A DNA stretch of 64,000 nucleotides from Cryptomeria japonica (GCF_030272615.1 NC_081406.1:258777386-258841385); one strand, 5' to 3'; shown: positions 1 to 13,742, counted from the stretch's first letter. Notes: generated from the sequence alone by a model not told the origin. Numbers and translations are program-made.

Positions 1-3000
1 ATGCAATAGGAGTGTATATATAGGTATATACCACCCAAGAGACTAAAGACATAATCAATATGAGGAAAAGATGAAAAAGTTTCTAATTAAACTTAATTAA
101 GTTTGGAAACCTAATATAATTGATTTTTTTTATGGAAAATATAGTAGCTCATTTACCCTAAGACTTATCTCTAATTAGATGGGTAGAAAGGTCAGAAATC
201 TACTTTGGAGGCCTTGGTTATTGGTGTGAAGTATAAATAAAAAAGAAGAGAGGGCAAGAAGAAATATGAAAAATATCTATATCTTATTAGATATGTAAGC
301 CTCTTGAAAAGTTTAAGGAAAATTTTTGGAACTATAATTTAACTAACAACATCGTCTTTTGAAAGAGAGATAATATATTTATAGATGATAAATATATACA
401 ATTTATGATGTTATTTATTACTTTCTTATATACTTCAATCACTTCAACTTAAGAGAGGCTCCAAGTAAGCATGATAATAATATCAATTGGAAGATACTTC
501 TCTCTGCTAAAACACTATGGTATATAAAGTTATATAAGGATCTCACCATCACCAAAGCATGAGGAATAACAATAATCTAGTTTCAATAAGGATAGTGTAA
601 GACCAACAAAATGATAGCAAAGGTGATAGCGATTAGAATTGCCAAAAATAAAATGGAGGATTGGTCCCATTCTCATCCCACAAACAACATGAGGGCACTT
701 TTTCTCTTCAACACACATACACACAACACTCATTTATCAATAGGGAAATAAAGAAATACATTTTACAAGAACAAGCATAGATCAACTAAAATTATCTAAA
801 TCCAAGGCTCATGTTCTATTTCATTTGAAAACAAACAATAATGGAAAGTACTAAGATAAATTTTATCCTCTTAATGAGCTTCATGGATACAGGATTTTTC
901 TCCTCCTTCAAGCTTAAATGTTTTTAAATCTTCTCACACTCTCAACCCTAAATTCTCTTCAAAGAAAAAAAAATTATATAATGAAGAATAAATTGCAAAA
1001 TTCTAAAATGAATGGTTTCAAGGGTTTTCCATGTGACACATAGACACATGGAACACCACATCGGTTTTACCAAATTCCTCACATATCATGAATATAAGGC
1101 ATGAGATTGCACACCCAAAATAGAACGGGTGTGTATACCTTCCATGGAAAAATAATTGTTTAAGTCACTATTCTACATCTACAAGCTTTATAATCCCTCA
1201 CACATAATAACCTCTTACAAGCTCTATTTAATGATCTCATTCATGTGATCGATCCAAAAGCATATAATTTTTTTTGGCATACCATATAACTATACATCCA
1301 AATTTATGTCTACTTAGGATCATATAATAATAGCCTACAACTAAGTTCCAAGACCTCCCAAGTTGTCACAAGTGCATTTCAAGCCAATATTCCAAAGACT
1401 CTTCTTATAGCAAGGACTAATAAGAAAATTTAATACATTAAACTATTAATATTTAAAATTTGTATTAAAATGCCATCTCCACATAAGATATGAGTGTGGA
1501 AGTACATTATACTTCATATTTTTGTCACCTTGGGATCACAAAGATGTATCATGAGTTAAGGAAATCTATCATTTGCTTCCAAAATGAACCAAGTTGTTTA
1601 TCATTGGAAAAAAAATGAATGTCAAATGGTAAAGGCATCTTGGAAGATAATTACATTGGCATGAGGTTTCATTAAATAAAGAGACAACAATATTCGTGTA
1701 TTTATTTCTCAATTACCAAAAAGTGGGAACAAATGTGATTGTATTTTAGATGTTATAGATAAATTAACTAAGTATAAACCTATTTTAGGCTTAAAAATTA
1801 TTTAAGATCAATTTTGAGCTTATCTCATATATTTGTGAAAGAAAATTATTAAATTGTATTGAATGGAAGAAGTAATAATTTTAGATAAAAAATTTGCATC
1901 AAGGTCTTAAACAACCTTGACAACAATTTTTGGTTAATGATTAAATAGTAAATCATATCATCTAGAGACTAATGGGTAATTTAAAATGACAAATTTAATA
2001 TTGTAAGGTATGTTGTGGATCAAAAGCATAAGTAGAAACAATGCCTCTATTGGATAGAATTATTTGATAATTATATTTACCATACTTCTTTAAGAATAGC
2101 TCCATTTTAATCAATATATAATTACAAGTGTAGAACTCGATTTGACTTAGAGGTTGGTCTTGAAATTTGTGTGCATTATCTTTGATAAGAATATGTAATC
2201 ACTAAAAAAATTACTTTTTGATATTTGTTTACTAGTCAAAATTAATATTGTTTTCAAACTAATTTTTATGTGTGTAAAGAAGAAAGATAAAATTATTATA
2301 AAAAAGTAATTAATAATTTTTCTAAAAGTAAGAAAATCAATTTAAATTAAAAATTTATTTCATTGATGAATATATAACTCACAAATTGAAGGCAAACCCC
2401 ACTCTAAATAATATTGAAGTTTTAAACTTACAATTAATATTGTATCTTTCAATTTGCCAATACATTTATACCCCTCAGAAAAATTAATAATTATTTAAAA
2501 CTAATACAATAGAGATATTGAAATAAGTTCCATTACTCATTTCTGCTTTAAATAAATCTAGATAGATGCCATTAACATGGCTAATTTCTAGTTTTAGCTA
2601 CTATTAGCATGACAACCCATTACCCAATATATAGAGAGAAAAACTTTGTAGTAAATAACTAAATGTTAAATCAGATCGCTATCTTCCTCGCATCCATGGT
2701 GATCTCGAAGACTATCGAGAGACGTCTAAAAGTGTGGTGCATTGGTGTCCATTGTCCCTTGGAGTATTTGCAAGACTTGAGCCTAACATTCTTGTCACTT
2801 TGAATGCACAACCCTTCTCACCTCTTCACCATCTGCCTCTCCCGATATCCTCCCATCAGCAATACCCATAAGGTTTCTGTTGTGGACTTGATTTGCAGCC
2901 CAGGGAGGGAAGTAATAGCAGTTGGAGTCGTGTGCATTCAGGTCCACATTCCTTCGTCGTGATATAATCTCCAACAGTGTCATGCCAAAACTATATATGT

Positions 3001-3205
3001 CCGCCTTGGGAGTGATGGCCGGAAGACCGAAGATCCACTCTGGAGCCAAATAACCTCTCGTGCCTCTCGTGGTAGTCACTAGGCAGCTGAAAATCTCTAC
3101 CCACCAGACAAGGGGAACATTTCAACAAAATTTTGGCTACAATCTTCTTGTTCACCATTTTCAAATCTGTGACAACCCCAGCTATTCAATTTAAATTTTG
3201 AAAAA
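1..3205. repeat. Segmental duplication, copy A
   Basis: The first bases of the window (short motif AGTGTATATATAGG near position 10) match the sequence from about 16768 onward. The match continues in the same order through to the 5' end of a receptor kinase gene (about 23425 in copy B). Copy A is shorter because it lacks the 1-kb DNA transposon, one of two 0.55-kb tandem units, and about 1.9 kb of the kinase gene. Only the kinase remnant is coding; the rest is AT-rich 3'-flanking DNA. The true left border lies at or before the window edge. Confidence 0.85.
2666..3158 (-). pseudogene. Internally deleted G-type lectin receptor kinase (copy A)
   Basis: This is a broken relative of the receptor kinase at 20937-23381. 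Read on the minus strand, a start region equivalent to that gene's first ~20 codons (ATG at 3158) is joined near 3107 to the end of the kinase domain. About 1.9 kb is missing: the lectin, S-locus glycoprotein, PAN and transmembrane parts and the N-lobe and catalytic loop of the kinase. What remains is the activation segment (TTTRGTRGYLAPEW) and the lower C-lobe (KADIYSFGMTLLE), followed by further small deletions and stops near 2795. It cannot make a kinase. It keeps a TGC Cys codon at the place where copy B has its premature TGA, which helps to date that stop. Confidence 0.88.
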
Positions 3206-6200
3206 ACAAATGCACTAGATAAAAGAGTTTATGTCAAGGTGATATAATTTTTTTCTAATTAGGATAAATAATTAAGAAAAAAAAGTGACGTCAAATGGAA
3301 AGAGTTATATTTCACACGCATCTTTTCAAATTTATTGAAAAGTATATATACATATAAAATAGTTAAAAATATATTTTTGCACTAATGTTTCATGTTATCA
3401 ATATACACAAAAAAAATTGGAGAAAAAAAATAAAATTTATTATATAAAGTGTGACGCCTTGTGTAACTTCAGTTTCAACATTTTATCAACAACTAAATTA
3501 TGGTATTTACTTTATAAGAAAGGGTATTCAAATAATTTTTTATTATTTTTAAAAAATTATAAACATAAAATACACAAAAAATATATACATTTTATTAGTT
3601 TACATCATTTCAAAATTAAAAACATATATTTCACTTTCTATTGATTCAATTTAAAAAGTTGAATCAGCATTGGTCATTTCCTTTATACAAGTGTGACACA
3701 ACTTTGTGCTTTTACCCGCTCACAATCAGGATGACACAATAGAAAGGAAGTTGAGAGCCAAAGATTGAATATATGAACTTGGGAAGTCAGATGGGTGTTC
3801 TGGTCAACAAAGTGTGACTATAGGGTGGCCAAATACTAGAGGATTGCACAACAAGGTTGGTTGTAGGCGTGTCTTTCAATGGATGCTAGGCTTGGATCAA
3901 GGAGTAAGAGAAGTTGGAAGATAAGGGTGTTGTCAAGGAGGATGACACTAGTGGCTGAGTTGAGAAGTGAGTGTATGTCATGGTGTTTTGTTGTGGTGTC
4001 AATGAGAACGATGGAGTCTTGGAGATGCAAAAGCCAGTATAGGGACATTATGCAACATAATATTATGAAGATAGTTCTTAGGTGTTCTATCATGGATAAA
4101 CAACTTAGTGGAAGTCAAGGACTGGGTTCTTCCAATGTGTTGTTAAATATTTAATTTTTTTAGTCGTTGTTATTTAAAACTGCAAGCTCTAAGAAAGCAT
4201 TATGTGTTGCAAGATCACATGATATTTATGTGATATGCCTTCAATTTATAGTGTAACTAGTCCTCTAAAAGTAAGATGATTTTTCATTTTTTATCACTAT
4301 TGTATTAAGATTAATTTGTTTTGGCTATTATTATTTTTTTGTTGTTATAATTATATTTAATATTTCAGATTTATATTTAAATTTTTAAACGTGTTGTAGG
4401 AATAAATGAAAAATGGTGATTTACAAGTTCACTTAGATCTACATATTTTAATGTAATAAAAAATCTATACTTTTTATCTATTATATATTTAAGTATTTGT
4501 ACATCTTCAAATGAAAGTGCAGGCTATTTTATCCTAATCTTTTGAATTTATTATCAATTAAAATCTTAATAAATTTAAAATAGTTATTTGAGTCATCAAC
4601 ATGACATAAAGCTTGCTTTGTTGTTGGCATTGACATTACTCTTTTTGTAGGATGAGTACCACTTTTTTCATCTTATTTTGTATTTGTTTGTGTTCTCATT
4701 ACCACACATAGTTTTAGATTTTTTTTTATATTTTAGAATGTAAGAAATTTTTTTGATATGGATGAAAATATTTCTCTTGTTCACTCTAATCATGTCACAT
4801 TTTTTTTTGGAGATAAAATCATAAGCTAGTGTATTTTGAATCTAAGTTTTTTTCTTTTTTGCAAAGATGTCTTTTCTTCCCACACTTTAAGTTTTTTTTC
4901 TTGTTCGAGCATTTCTCTTTTTATACCTCATAAATTTTAGTTAACCTTTTTGTCATTAAACAATACGATTCTTATAAATGAAGATATAATGGAAAATTAG
5001 AAAAAAAGTAACAAATGCAAAATTGAAAAATTAAGAGTCAACACATGTGATATTAGGGTTAAAGAGAACAGTTATATTTAGCAATTAGACATTTATTATT
5101 AGATATTCATATTTGCAAAAAATATCCATCATCATAATGCTTAGGACTTTCCACATCTTATTGTTTGTCTAGCACTATTGTTAAATTAACTTAAAAATTT
5201 GAGTAAGCCAGATCATTCAACATCGTGCACATAGATCTATTTTTCTTTACATTCTAGGTTGCATATTCTTGTTGATAATTATAGATGTTATTATGCCTAG
5301 AGTAGGGCAACAATGTGTCAATTAGATAGGGTTGTGACTTTATTAGACACTTATAAAGGTATTAGATAAATATGTAACCACTTAGAGAAGACAATACCAT
5401 AGGACATGATCATGTACATGCTACCTTCTCTAACAATATTGTACCAAAATACATAACCTTTAAAAAATAGGCACAATCTTTCTTCCCACATTTAAATAAA
5501 TTGTATTTTTTCTTAAAAGTAAATAATTTCAATATCAAATCTATAATTTTTACTCTTGAATATCTTATTGAATACTTTATTAGTCTAAAAAGAACAACTT
5601 GAACTACATCTACACATCAATTTATTTTCGTTTATAACATCCATAAATAAATTGAGATTCAAGATATAGCCTTTCATTAAGTTAATTAAGGTGAAATAAA
5701 TAAATGCATATAATTAAAAATGATAATTTAAATGTCTAGAATAATTTTCTTTTTTTAAATGAAGGGATTATAAATTATTTAGTTTTAAGTACAACAATGA
5801 AGAATAATTTGATGTAATAAATTTTTATATTATTATGTATGAATAAATTCAAGATTGTAATATGAAAATTAATTGAGACATTTTGTATAGATTTATAATG
5901 ATCCTTTGTAGGTCAATTTTGTGACTATAGATAAATTTTGGAAGTCATGGATCTCCCTTATAACAGGCAAATCTAAACTAGTTGAGTTTGTGCATTAGAT
6001 CTAACATATTTACCTTGAGTTTTACTTTTGCTTATCGTTAGGATTCATGGTATTAAAAATAATTGGGAAATTAATTGAATTACAAAGGTCTATTTCTCCT
6101 AAGTTGGCCACTTTTATTATGTTGGCTCTCAAAATAGTATACATCATGACTCTAAATAATGCACACAAAACCCAGACCTAGGGATATATGTTGAGCTAGA

Positions 6201-6875
6201 ATATAGGGGTGAGAATCAATATTAGACTATAAAGAGTTAGAGGCCAAGAAATAGGAGTGGGTTTCTCTTTCACATTTTTGGTTGTATACTTGACCAAAGG
6301 GATGATCTTAGAGGTCAAAAAAAGATCAGCAATAAAAAAAATGCTTTCAAAATACTATAAGCAAAATCAAAATATTTATTTAACAATGCTCACATTATAC
6401 AACACAACACATAGATGAAGTAATACAACTTAAGGGTAAATATTTTTCATTTAAAGAAATTTTGTCTAAATTTAGATAAATTATATATAAACACAAGGGT
6501 TCTTGGGCCTTTTGGATATAACAACATAATTAATTTGGCCTCAAAATATCCTAGAAATGAATAGTATGCTAAATTATAAAAAAAAAAAAGTTATTTTCAA
6601 AACCTTACAAATTTTCTTTGGTATCTAAGATAAAATAAAAAATTTAATTTAACTTTCTCAATCACTCTAAACTCAATAGAGAGCTTATATCCTCCATAAG
6701 AAACAACTATAATATATTTGTAATGGACAACTTAGAAAATGAACCCACCCAAAATATAGTATTTCTTTTGTACATTTTTAATTCTCTAGATCACTTAAGA
6801 TTGGAAGACAAAAACATACTCATGTTCTTTGAAAAATGATAGATCTACACTTCCATTTTTTTAAAAAAAGATAAT
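3206..6875. other. AT-rich spacer, no gene recognised
   Basis: This stretch is strongly AT-rich with many short homopolymers. Short overlapping ORFs on both strands at 3836-4154 have no recognisable motif and are probably chance. The only structure seen is the DNA transposon fragment ending at 3717. Copy A of the segmental duplication ends at the beginning of this stretch: the sequence upstream of the kinase start does not resemble the flank of copy B beyond about 25 bp. Confidence 0.6.
3585..3717 (-). mobile_element. Fragment of TIR DNA transposon (same family as 18998-20013)
   Basis: The reverse complement starts with GGGTAAAAGCACAAAGTTG and continues TGTCACACTT, like the left end of the element at 18998. 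Roughly 130 bp of subterminal sequence also match, including a shared ATGATGTAAA stretch. No opposite inverted repeat was found to the left, so this appears to be one end only or a heavily decayed copy. It has no coding capacity. Confidence 0.65.
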
Positions 6876-9443
6876 TGTTGGCATTGTGTTGTCATTGATG
6901 TCAACCGGTATGGGATGACTATCGACAAAAGAGATGTTTGTGCAACACTATCATGGAGTATAGGATGAGATATCTTTTGATATCACCTTGTGTTGCAGAA
7001 CACCGGTAAGGTAAGGAAGAGAATGGCATTCAGAGTAATGACCACTGGTGTCACCGGTACCCAAGTTAGTGCCTAACTTGTGTGGATGGAATGATAAGGT
7101 TACCGGTACCGGTACAGTGTATCATCTATAAGGAAAGGATGTCAATGTGAGCATTGTTAACAGGTAAGTGAATAAGCAGGATGATCAAGGTGCTTGAGCT
7201 GTTGTTTGTGTTGAAGAGGCAAAATGTTACCTTAATCACATCAACATCAGAGGAGAAGAATGAACAAGTCACCGACATACTATGAGGTTACAGAACAACA
7301 TGACTCCCATCGGATGAAGAATACAGTCACCATGTGAATAGATGACTGACAGTGAATGTGCCCACACTGGATCACATGTGCCTGTTTGAAGATGTGTTGC
7401 ACAAACAAGAAAGTTGCATGAGTGCATTACAGGATGCAAAAGATAAGGTGTCACTCCATCGGTAAGTGCAGCTTATCTCCTATCATGCAAAATGTGCATC
7501 ATAGTTCCATGAGATAAGGTAGATGAGGCAAAGGCAGATGTTTGAAGGCTCACACCAGATCTACCAGTGAAACGAAGGAATGCCTCAAGTGGATGAAATC
7601 AGGGTTATGCACTGACCAACAGAGAAGTCTTGTTGGGATGTTGGTGCAGTTAAAGTTTTTTGGGGTTTGTCTCCTTGACAAATTGGTTCAAATATGATCC
7701 AGTTTGATGATGAAGAAGGCAAAGTGGAGTACCTAGAAATAGAGAATGAAACCGGCATGCAAATCCCTTAGATAGAATCCACTAAAGGTTGATGACATGA
7801 TGTCATCAAGATGGCTACTGGTAAGCATGCAAACCGGTAAGGAAGCAAAGAGGCTAAGAGATGTGCTTCTGCCTGATGAGAATGAGCATGCTATGGATTG
7901 ACATGTCTGGCGACCGATTAAGGTGTACTACTGGCAGTTCAGAAAAGAGAAGACATGAAAGATAATCGATAAAGTGTGAGATACTGATAGGGTTAGTGAA
8001 CTAACAGGAAGGAAGAGTTGGTTGAGTGGTTGGTCGTTGTCTTGTTCATACTGACACAAATGATCTAGCAAAGGTGGAGGTCCATGTGGATGCCAAAAAG
8101 AGATAAAGTGGCAAGCTCGTAGAGGTTGGTGAAGTGTCATGTAGGGATAGGTGTCTTTACAGGTGTGCATTTAATACAGATCTCGTGATTTGTGGATCGA
8201 ACCAGAGGAGTGCAGCTCGAGGAAGAATGAATGATAGAGAAAAATCCGAGAGTTGTTGGCACCTGGATCGATGCAAGGAAATCAAATTGTGAGAAGACCT
8301 CAAGAAGGAAACAACAAAGATATTAATGGCATTTTGATAGATGCAGGTCGAGGTACTGGGCCCTATTTTCTATATTTGGAAAGTGTTTTAGAAGGCACGT
8401 TAATGGTGGTGATGAGCAATCTGTTGTCTAGGCGATCAGATCGGATAAGATCTAATTATATTTGGTTTGCCTCAAGGTTGATAAGGAAACCCTAACTGCC
8501 TGAGATTTGAATTGGCTTTTGGCGATTAAACCAGGTTATAAATAAGGAAGCCAAAATCATTGATGGTTGCTGTTGGATAGAAGAAGATAGAGTTGCTAAG
8601 AAGTGTGTGAGTGGTGCATGAGAGAGATAGATCAGTCAAAGAGAAAATAGCTAAGGATAGCAGTGACTAAGGGAGTGAAGGTTAAACTGATGATAGGGTT
8701 TAACAGAGGGTTAACCGGTATGGCAGCTAGAGTGCATCTGAGGAGATAATCAGTAGGAACTTGTACCAGAAGGAAGATAGTTGAGAGAACTGAAGAGAAA
8801 AGAAGTGAAGAGGAGATCCAGCAAAGTAGAGGTGAACCGGTAGAGTTTACCGACAGTACATCAGCAGATGAGAGTAGCAGAAGAGTGAGTCGATGCAGTA
8901 GAGAAGGTGTCTCATCGACAGAGTGAGGTATATGAAATGGCTACAAGATTCACTTGTAATGGTATGACTAATTTTGTATGAGAAGCTATTATTGTGATCA
9001 TTAAGTTGTAACTCGGTGTAGGGGTTGTAGCTCCTTTGGGTTGGTTCGCATAAACTAGCAGGGGTTGTAGCTCCTTTGGGTTGTAGCCCATAAATCAGTT
9101 AGGGGTTGGTTCTCCTTGGGTTGGTGCCCTAAATTAGGGGTTGTAGCTCCTTGGGTTGGTACCCTAAACATTGTAACAAAGTTTTCATTGTGAGGCTGGA
9201 TTGGAGCAGTAGACTCCAGCAACATTGCTCACCGAGGTTTTTCCCATCTTGGGTTTTCCTCGTACATACTAGTGTTATATGATGTCTCTTTGTGTGAATG
9301 CATTTGTGACTAGTCTCCCCACTAACCGATAAGTCTACATTGTGTTAGATCCCATAACCGGTATACTCACATAATTCAGTTAAAGGGAAAAAGTTTGAGA
9401 ACCACTGATTCACCTCCCTTTGAGTGGTGCATTGTGTCTAACA
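6876..9443 (+). repeat. 5' LTR of Sirevirus-like element
   Basis: This 2568-bp LTR begins TGTTGGCATTG and ends TCTAACA. It carries about nine copies of the palindrome ACCGGT (for example near 6904, 7003, 7051, 7102, 8714 and 8836) and, at 9019-9175, four tandem ~40-bp units based on GGGGTTGTAGCTCCTTTGGG. The short ORFs inside it (7269, 7928, 8253) have no recognisable domain and are not conserved in the other LTR. Confidence 0.9.
9019..9175. repeat. Tandem ~40-bp repeat inside 5' LTR
   Basis: Four imperfect units share the core GGGGTTGTAGCTCC(TTT)GGGTTG followed by CCCTAAA or CATAAA. An equivalent array lies in the 3' LTR at about 16188-16340, so it was present when the element inserted. Confidence 0.85.
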
Positions 9444-9444
9444 A

Positions 9445-9458
9445 TTGGTATCAGAGCC
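9445..9458 (+). other. Primer-binding site (initiator tRNA-Met)
   Basis: TTGGTATCAGAGCC lies one base after the 5' LTR. It is complementary to the 3' end of plant initiator methionine tRNA, the usual primer of Ty1/copia elements. Confidence 0.9.
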
Positions 9459-9516
9459 TAGGTACCCTGTTTATCAAGCTTTCTCTCACTTGGGTAGATT
9501 CTGGCTTAAGGACACA

Positions 9517-11587
9517 ATGGTCTATCTAATGTCAATCCCTGCTCCAGTCTTTGATGGCTCAAACTATTCTATTTAGAGTTGTAGAATGGAACTCTACTTG
9601 TCCTCTCTAGGGTTTGATGTATGGATTTCGGTTGTTAATGGTCTCCCTAGGAATGTTTGTTCACCCAGCGACTCTAAAGAAGAAAGAAGATGCATGTGTA
9701 ATGAAGAAGCCATGAAGGCCATATTTAGTGGGCTCACCAGTGATGTTTCTTCACAAGTGGATAAATGCAGATCGATAAAGAGTCTATGGGATAAATGAAA
9801 GAAGCTTTATGGAAATGAACCCTGCACCATTGGATCAGTTTGTGTGAGTGAGAAGAATGAGGTAGCAGACACATGCACAGATGACAGAGGCAGATTAGAT
9901 TGTTGCAGTAGCAATGATGAAGAAGGAACTCATCTCTTCATGGCACAAGAATCTAAAGATGAGGTGCACACATCTAAAAGTGATAAGGAAAATGGATCCC
10001 ATTGATTTGATGTGTTTGGCAGTGATGATGAAGAAGAAGGAGACAAGGCAAATAGATCTAGCCATCAAGATCTATTTGATAGTGAAGGTGAAGAAGAAGA
10101 TGAAGCAGAAGTTGATCTTGAAGGAGAGCTTGTAAATGCACTTGAAGAACTCAACAGAGTAAGAAAGGAATACAAGCTATTCAAGAATGCTGCTATAGTG
10201 GAGCAGAATCGGTTGACAAAATGCCTTGAAGAATCTGAGAAATGCTTCTTAGAGTTGAAGTCTCAAGAAGAAGGCACCAAGGAGTGTCGATGTAATGATC
10301 TAGCATCTGTGCTAGAAGTTAAAGATAAAGAATATCTGCAGCTGGTTGGAGAAATGGAGATTCTCCAAAATGACCTTCAGAAATGTCAAGATGAGTTCAA
10401 GGTAAGAATCCAGTTTGATGGCAGTAGTGATGCCTTGGATAAAATGTTGAAGAAGAAAAAGCATGCCAAGGACACTAAAGTTTTAGAAAGTGGTACCAGT
10501 GAATGGTCCACTAGCAAGAATATCCCTCACAATGACATTTTGTTTATCTCCTCAAATGGAGAAAATAAGGGATATACCATCTCAGTTAGAAATTCTCCCT
10601 AGAAGAAGGTTGACCTAAATACAACTGGTGAAGACTTGCAGACAATAATGAAGACTGGTGTTGCAAGAAGGAGGAACAACGCAGATGCCAAAGGGAAAGG
10701 GAAGATGGGAGAAGACAATTTCATCGGAAGCAAGAACATGAGAAGACATCAAGGAAGACCTCCTACCAGTAGAAGACAAGGAAGTGCTACCGCCCACAAG
10801 GCAAAGCAAGTGTGGGAGGAGAAGAGACTAGATGGACGGACTACAAAGAATGGACAACCAAGGATCCATCCTCAAAGAAGGAGAAATGGAGATGCTAGAC
10901 CGGTAATATCTCTCCATGCATGGCATAATAAATTTGTAAGTCATATGCAATCCTTTACTAGTTATTGCTTTGCATGTAATGGCCATGGTCATAGGGAAGA
11001 AGAATGTAGAAAGAGATCTAAAAGGAATAATATAGGATCGCATAGACATCATGCATATGAGAAAAATGTATCCAAGAGTAGATACATGCATGTCCCCTCT
11101 CCAAGTTATGCAAATATTGTTTGTCATAACTGCAATGGAATTGGCCATAGAGTGTTTGATTGCAGGAAGAGGAACTTGCAGTCATATGGAGGTCAGAACA
11201 AAAACTATGCTCTGTAGAAAAGTGGATATAGATCATATGGAAGTCAGAGGCTTGCATGGAACAAGAGGAGAAATGTCCCTGTAGGAGCAAGAGGTCCACC
11301 GGTTTCAGTTGTTAGTCACAACAACATGACCAGAAGCAGACAGTCAAACCGGTATGTCAAGAGATTCCCAAATCATGAAGTTGGGATGGATGTTGTGTGC
11401 TATTATAGCACTACTTCCGATTGTGAGGTAGAATCAAGAAATGGAAGGACCCATCAGCAAAAGAAGGAAATACCTGCTCCCAAGCCTAAAAAATGGGAAG
11501 AAGATTGAGACCAAGCAGGTATGGAGGAAGAAGGCCATGGATCGGTATTGTGCATTCATTGCACAAGTGATATCTCCTAAGGCCTAA
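9517..11587 (+). pseudogene. Degraded gag of Sirevirus-like element
   Basis: One reading frame can be followed from ATG at 9517 to 11508 with in-frame stops at 9574 (TAG), 9796 (TGA), 10003 (TGA), 10600 (TAG) and 11215 (TAG). A one-base frameshift near 11490 then carries the frame to a TAA at 11585. The N-terminus has the copia gag signature (FDGSNYS, then MELYLSSLGFDVW). The middle is acidic and coiled-coil-like (about 10050-10450). The C-terminal half has two CX2CX4HX4C zinc knuckles, CFACNGHGHREEEC (near 10969) and CHNCNGIGHRVFDC (near 11122), then a basic tail. Gag packages the element RNA into virus-like particles; this copy cannot make it intact. Confidence 0.88.
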
Positions 11588-12277
11588 AGGAGATGCAGGA
11601 TCTAAGGTGGAGTAATACACTGAACTTATCATTCACCCCCTCAGAGAAGAAGGATACTTGGAAGAACAAGGTCCTATCGGTATGATGGATGAATATGAGA
11701 TGATAAGTGTGTATAGAGGTTGCCTTGACTACACACCTACAAATGAAAGTTGGATTCACTACTGCATGCGTCAATGGATGGAGATTAACAATTAGAATCA
11801 AATTTAAGGTTACAAAAAAATTCAAGATTCACCGGAAGGTTCTCCAGTAGTGATAGTGGATTGATATAGGAAACCAGTATGTGCAGGATGTTACTAGCAT
11901 GATTGCTATCAGGCACTTGCAGGCTATGTAAGACAATGAGAATAGAGATCATTGCATTAGCCCCGGTATTATGGAATGTGGATTTTATGTCTCAGGTGGT
12001 ATTGGAAAAGACTCGAATGACATATGTTGGCTCGAAGGTTGATCATGCATGCTCACATGTTTTTGAGCTAATCGGTTTAATCTATGAATTGATGACGACA
12101 TTGTATGGCATTGTGTACATCCAGGATCATGTCATAGGTTGTGGTGAAGTAATGGAGATGAAATATTATTAGATGATCAAATATGCACAGTTCGACTGGT
12201 ATATGGAGATGATTGGAGTCTCAGTATTGGACTTGACTAGAGATGAGGACCTGAGATGTATGGCTCAGGGGGAGTTT
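11588..12277 (+). other. Internal non-coding part of Sirevirus-like element
   Basis: This lies between the end of gag and the nested solo LTR, where a complete element would carry protease and integrase. No DSG protease motif, HHCC zinc finger or DDE pattern was seen in any frame. The short ORF at 11903-12172 has no recognisable domain. Confidence 0.6.
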
Positions 12278-13378
12278 TATTAGGATAAATGGTGGACAAA
12301 TGAGAGGGGGGGGGCAAATCAATTGTCAATAGATTATATTAATCAAACCACTTTATAACCTTTAACCTGAGCACATAAACATTGAATACTAGAATAGTAG
12401 AAACAGATACTGGTAAGCAATAAAACTTAAGAATGAAACAGAGAATTAACACAATGCAACCATACCACATAACACCATGATTTGTACGTGGAAAACTCAG
12501 TAAAGGGAAAAACCACAGTGGGAAGCCAATGATACTTTTGCAGAAAGTATGTGATACAATAAGGGGCCTACACATGTAGGAAAGCACACTGCCTAGAGTG
12601 TACTGCTCATTACAAAGGAGTGTGACTGACTATAGAGAGGTTATAACCACCTCAAGATAATTGGACAACAATCTAGAAGAATGAACTACCAAAGATAACA
12701 TCTACCATGCCTGATTCCCATCCTGGTTAAGATCAATACCGGAGACCTTTGACATCTTACTTAAACCCAGTTTGATCACCTATGATTGACCAACTCTCCT
12801 TCGCATATGATATTTCATTCCATGACAATGATATTACATTTCATTTCCATACCATGATCTATAATGAGATCTTACATCAATTTATACAAACCCTAAATCC
12901 TAAACCAATTAGGTCAGCCACCTAAAAGATATTACAATAAAATCATTACATACATCCATATTACAATGATATGACATGTCGGCTTTAGACCAAAACAACA
13001 TTAACCAATCCATAAATCATCTCAGTAACGTATAGAGAACACGTTAACATGATACCAATCCATAACCTAGATAGGTACCGGACCTAATCTGGGTCCACCA
13101 CACCAAAGAGATGTCTTCAATCAATCGAGGCATGATTAAGGATCATCTTTTGCATCCTGAATTCCATCTAGAAGCTGCACCAAAACCACTTATGCATCCT
13201 GTCAAAGATTCTCAGTAAAAGCTCTTTCGGTTAAACCTTAAACCCTTACCGGTTACAACACAAGATCTTCTACCGATAACCAAAACCTATCTGTCGGTAA
13301 CCAACCAAAACATCTAGTGTTGAGATCAATGACAAAACATCAATGCAACACATAATAAATTCCTCCATAGTGCCAACA
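12278..13378 (-). mobile_element. Nested solo LTR, inverted
   Basis: This 1.1-kb segment matches the solo LTR at 47003-48230, including TTGTACGTGGAAAAC, a run of AAAGGGAAAAACCA, CATAACCTAGATA and the end AATTCCTCCA..CCAACA. On the minus strand it begins TGTTGGCAC and ends in a decayed TCCTAATA. It is flanked by AGTTT (12273-12277) and AGTTC (13379-13383), a 4-of-5 target duplication. It lies in the opposite orientation to its host element and must have inserted later, then lost its internal part by LTR-LTR recombination. Confidence 0.82.
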
Positions 13379-13742
13379 AGTTCAAGTGCTTATTATGCAG
13401 AGCTAGCATGCTTGAACTTGTAAGTATAAGTGTACATACCGCCCAAACTACAGGTGTTGCAAATTGCAGTAGGATTACCCAAGAGAATTTTGTGGTTATG
13501 GGTATCTTCTTGTCATTTGGTTGGTTGTATTCATAGTACAATCACTTTTGATTCTAAATAATTTTTGGATCAAACGGGAGGTGATGCAATTTGACTAACA
13601 AGTGAGTAGCATTCATTGACACATCCTTCTGAAATTGAGTGCTTTAACAAACAACATCAGATTTGCATACTCAATTGGTGTCAGTTGATGGTTGAGTCCT
13701 CCATCTCAAGTACTGTGACTTGAGAAAATGTAACAACTGGTA
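13379..13742 (+). other. Internal 3' region of Sirevirus-like element
   Basis: This resumes the host element after the nested LTR. No coding motif was recognised; the short minus-strand ORF at 13326-13541 straddles the junction and is a chance ORF. Confidence 0.55.

Noticed and set aside
3836-4154. Overlapping 85- and 91-codon ORFs on opposite strands
   Set aside because: No recognisable motif in either direction and no homologous block in copy B.
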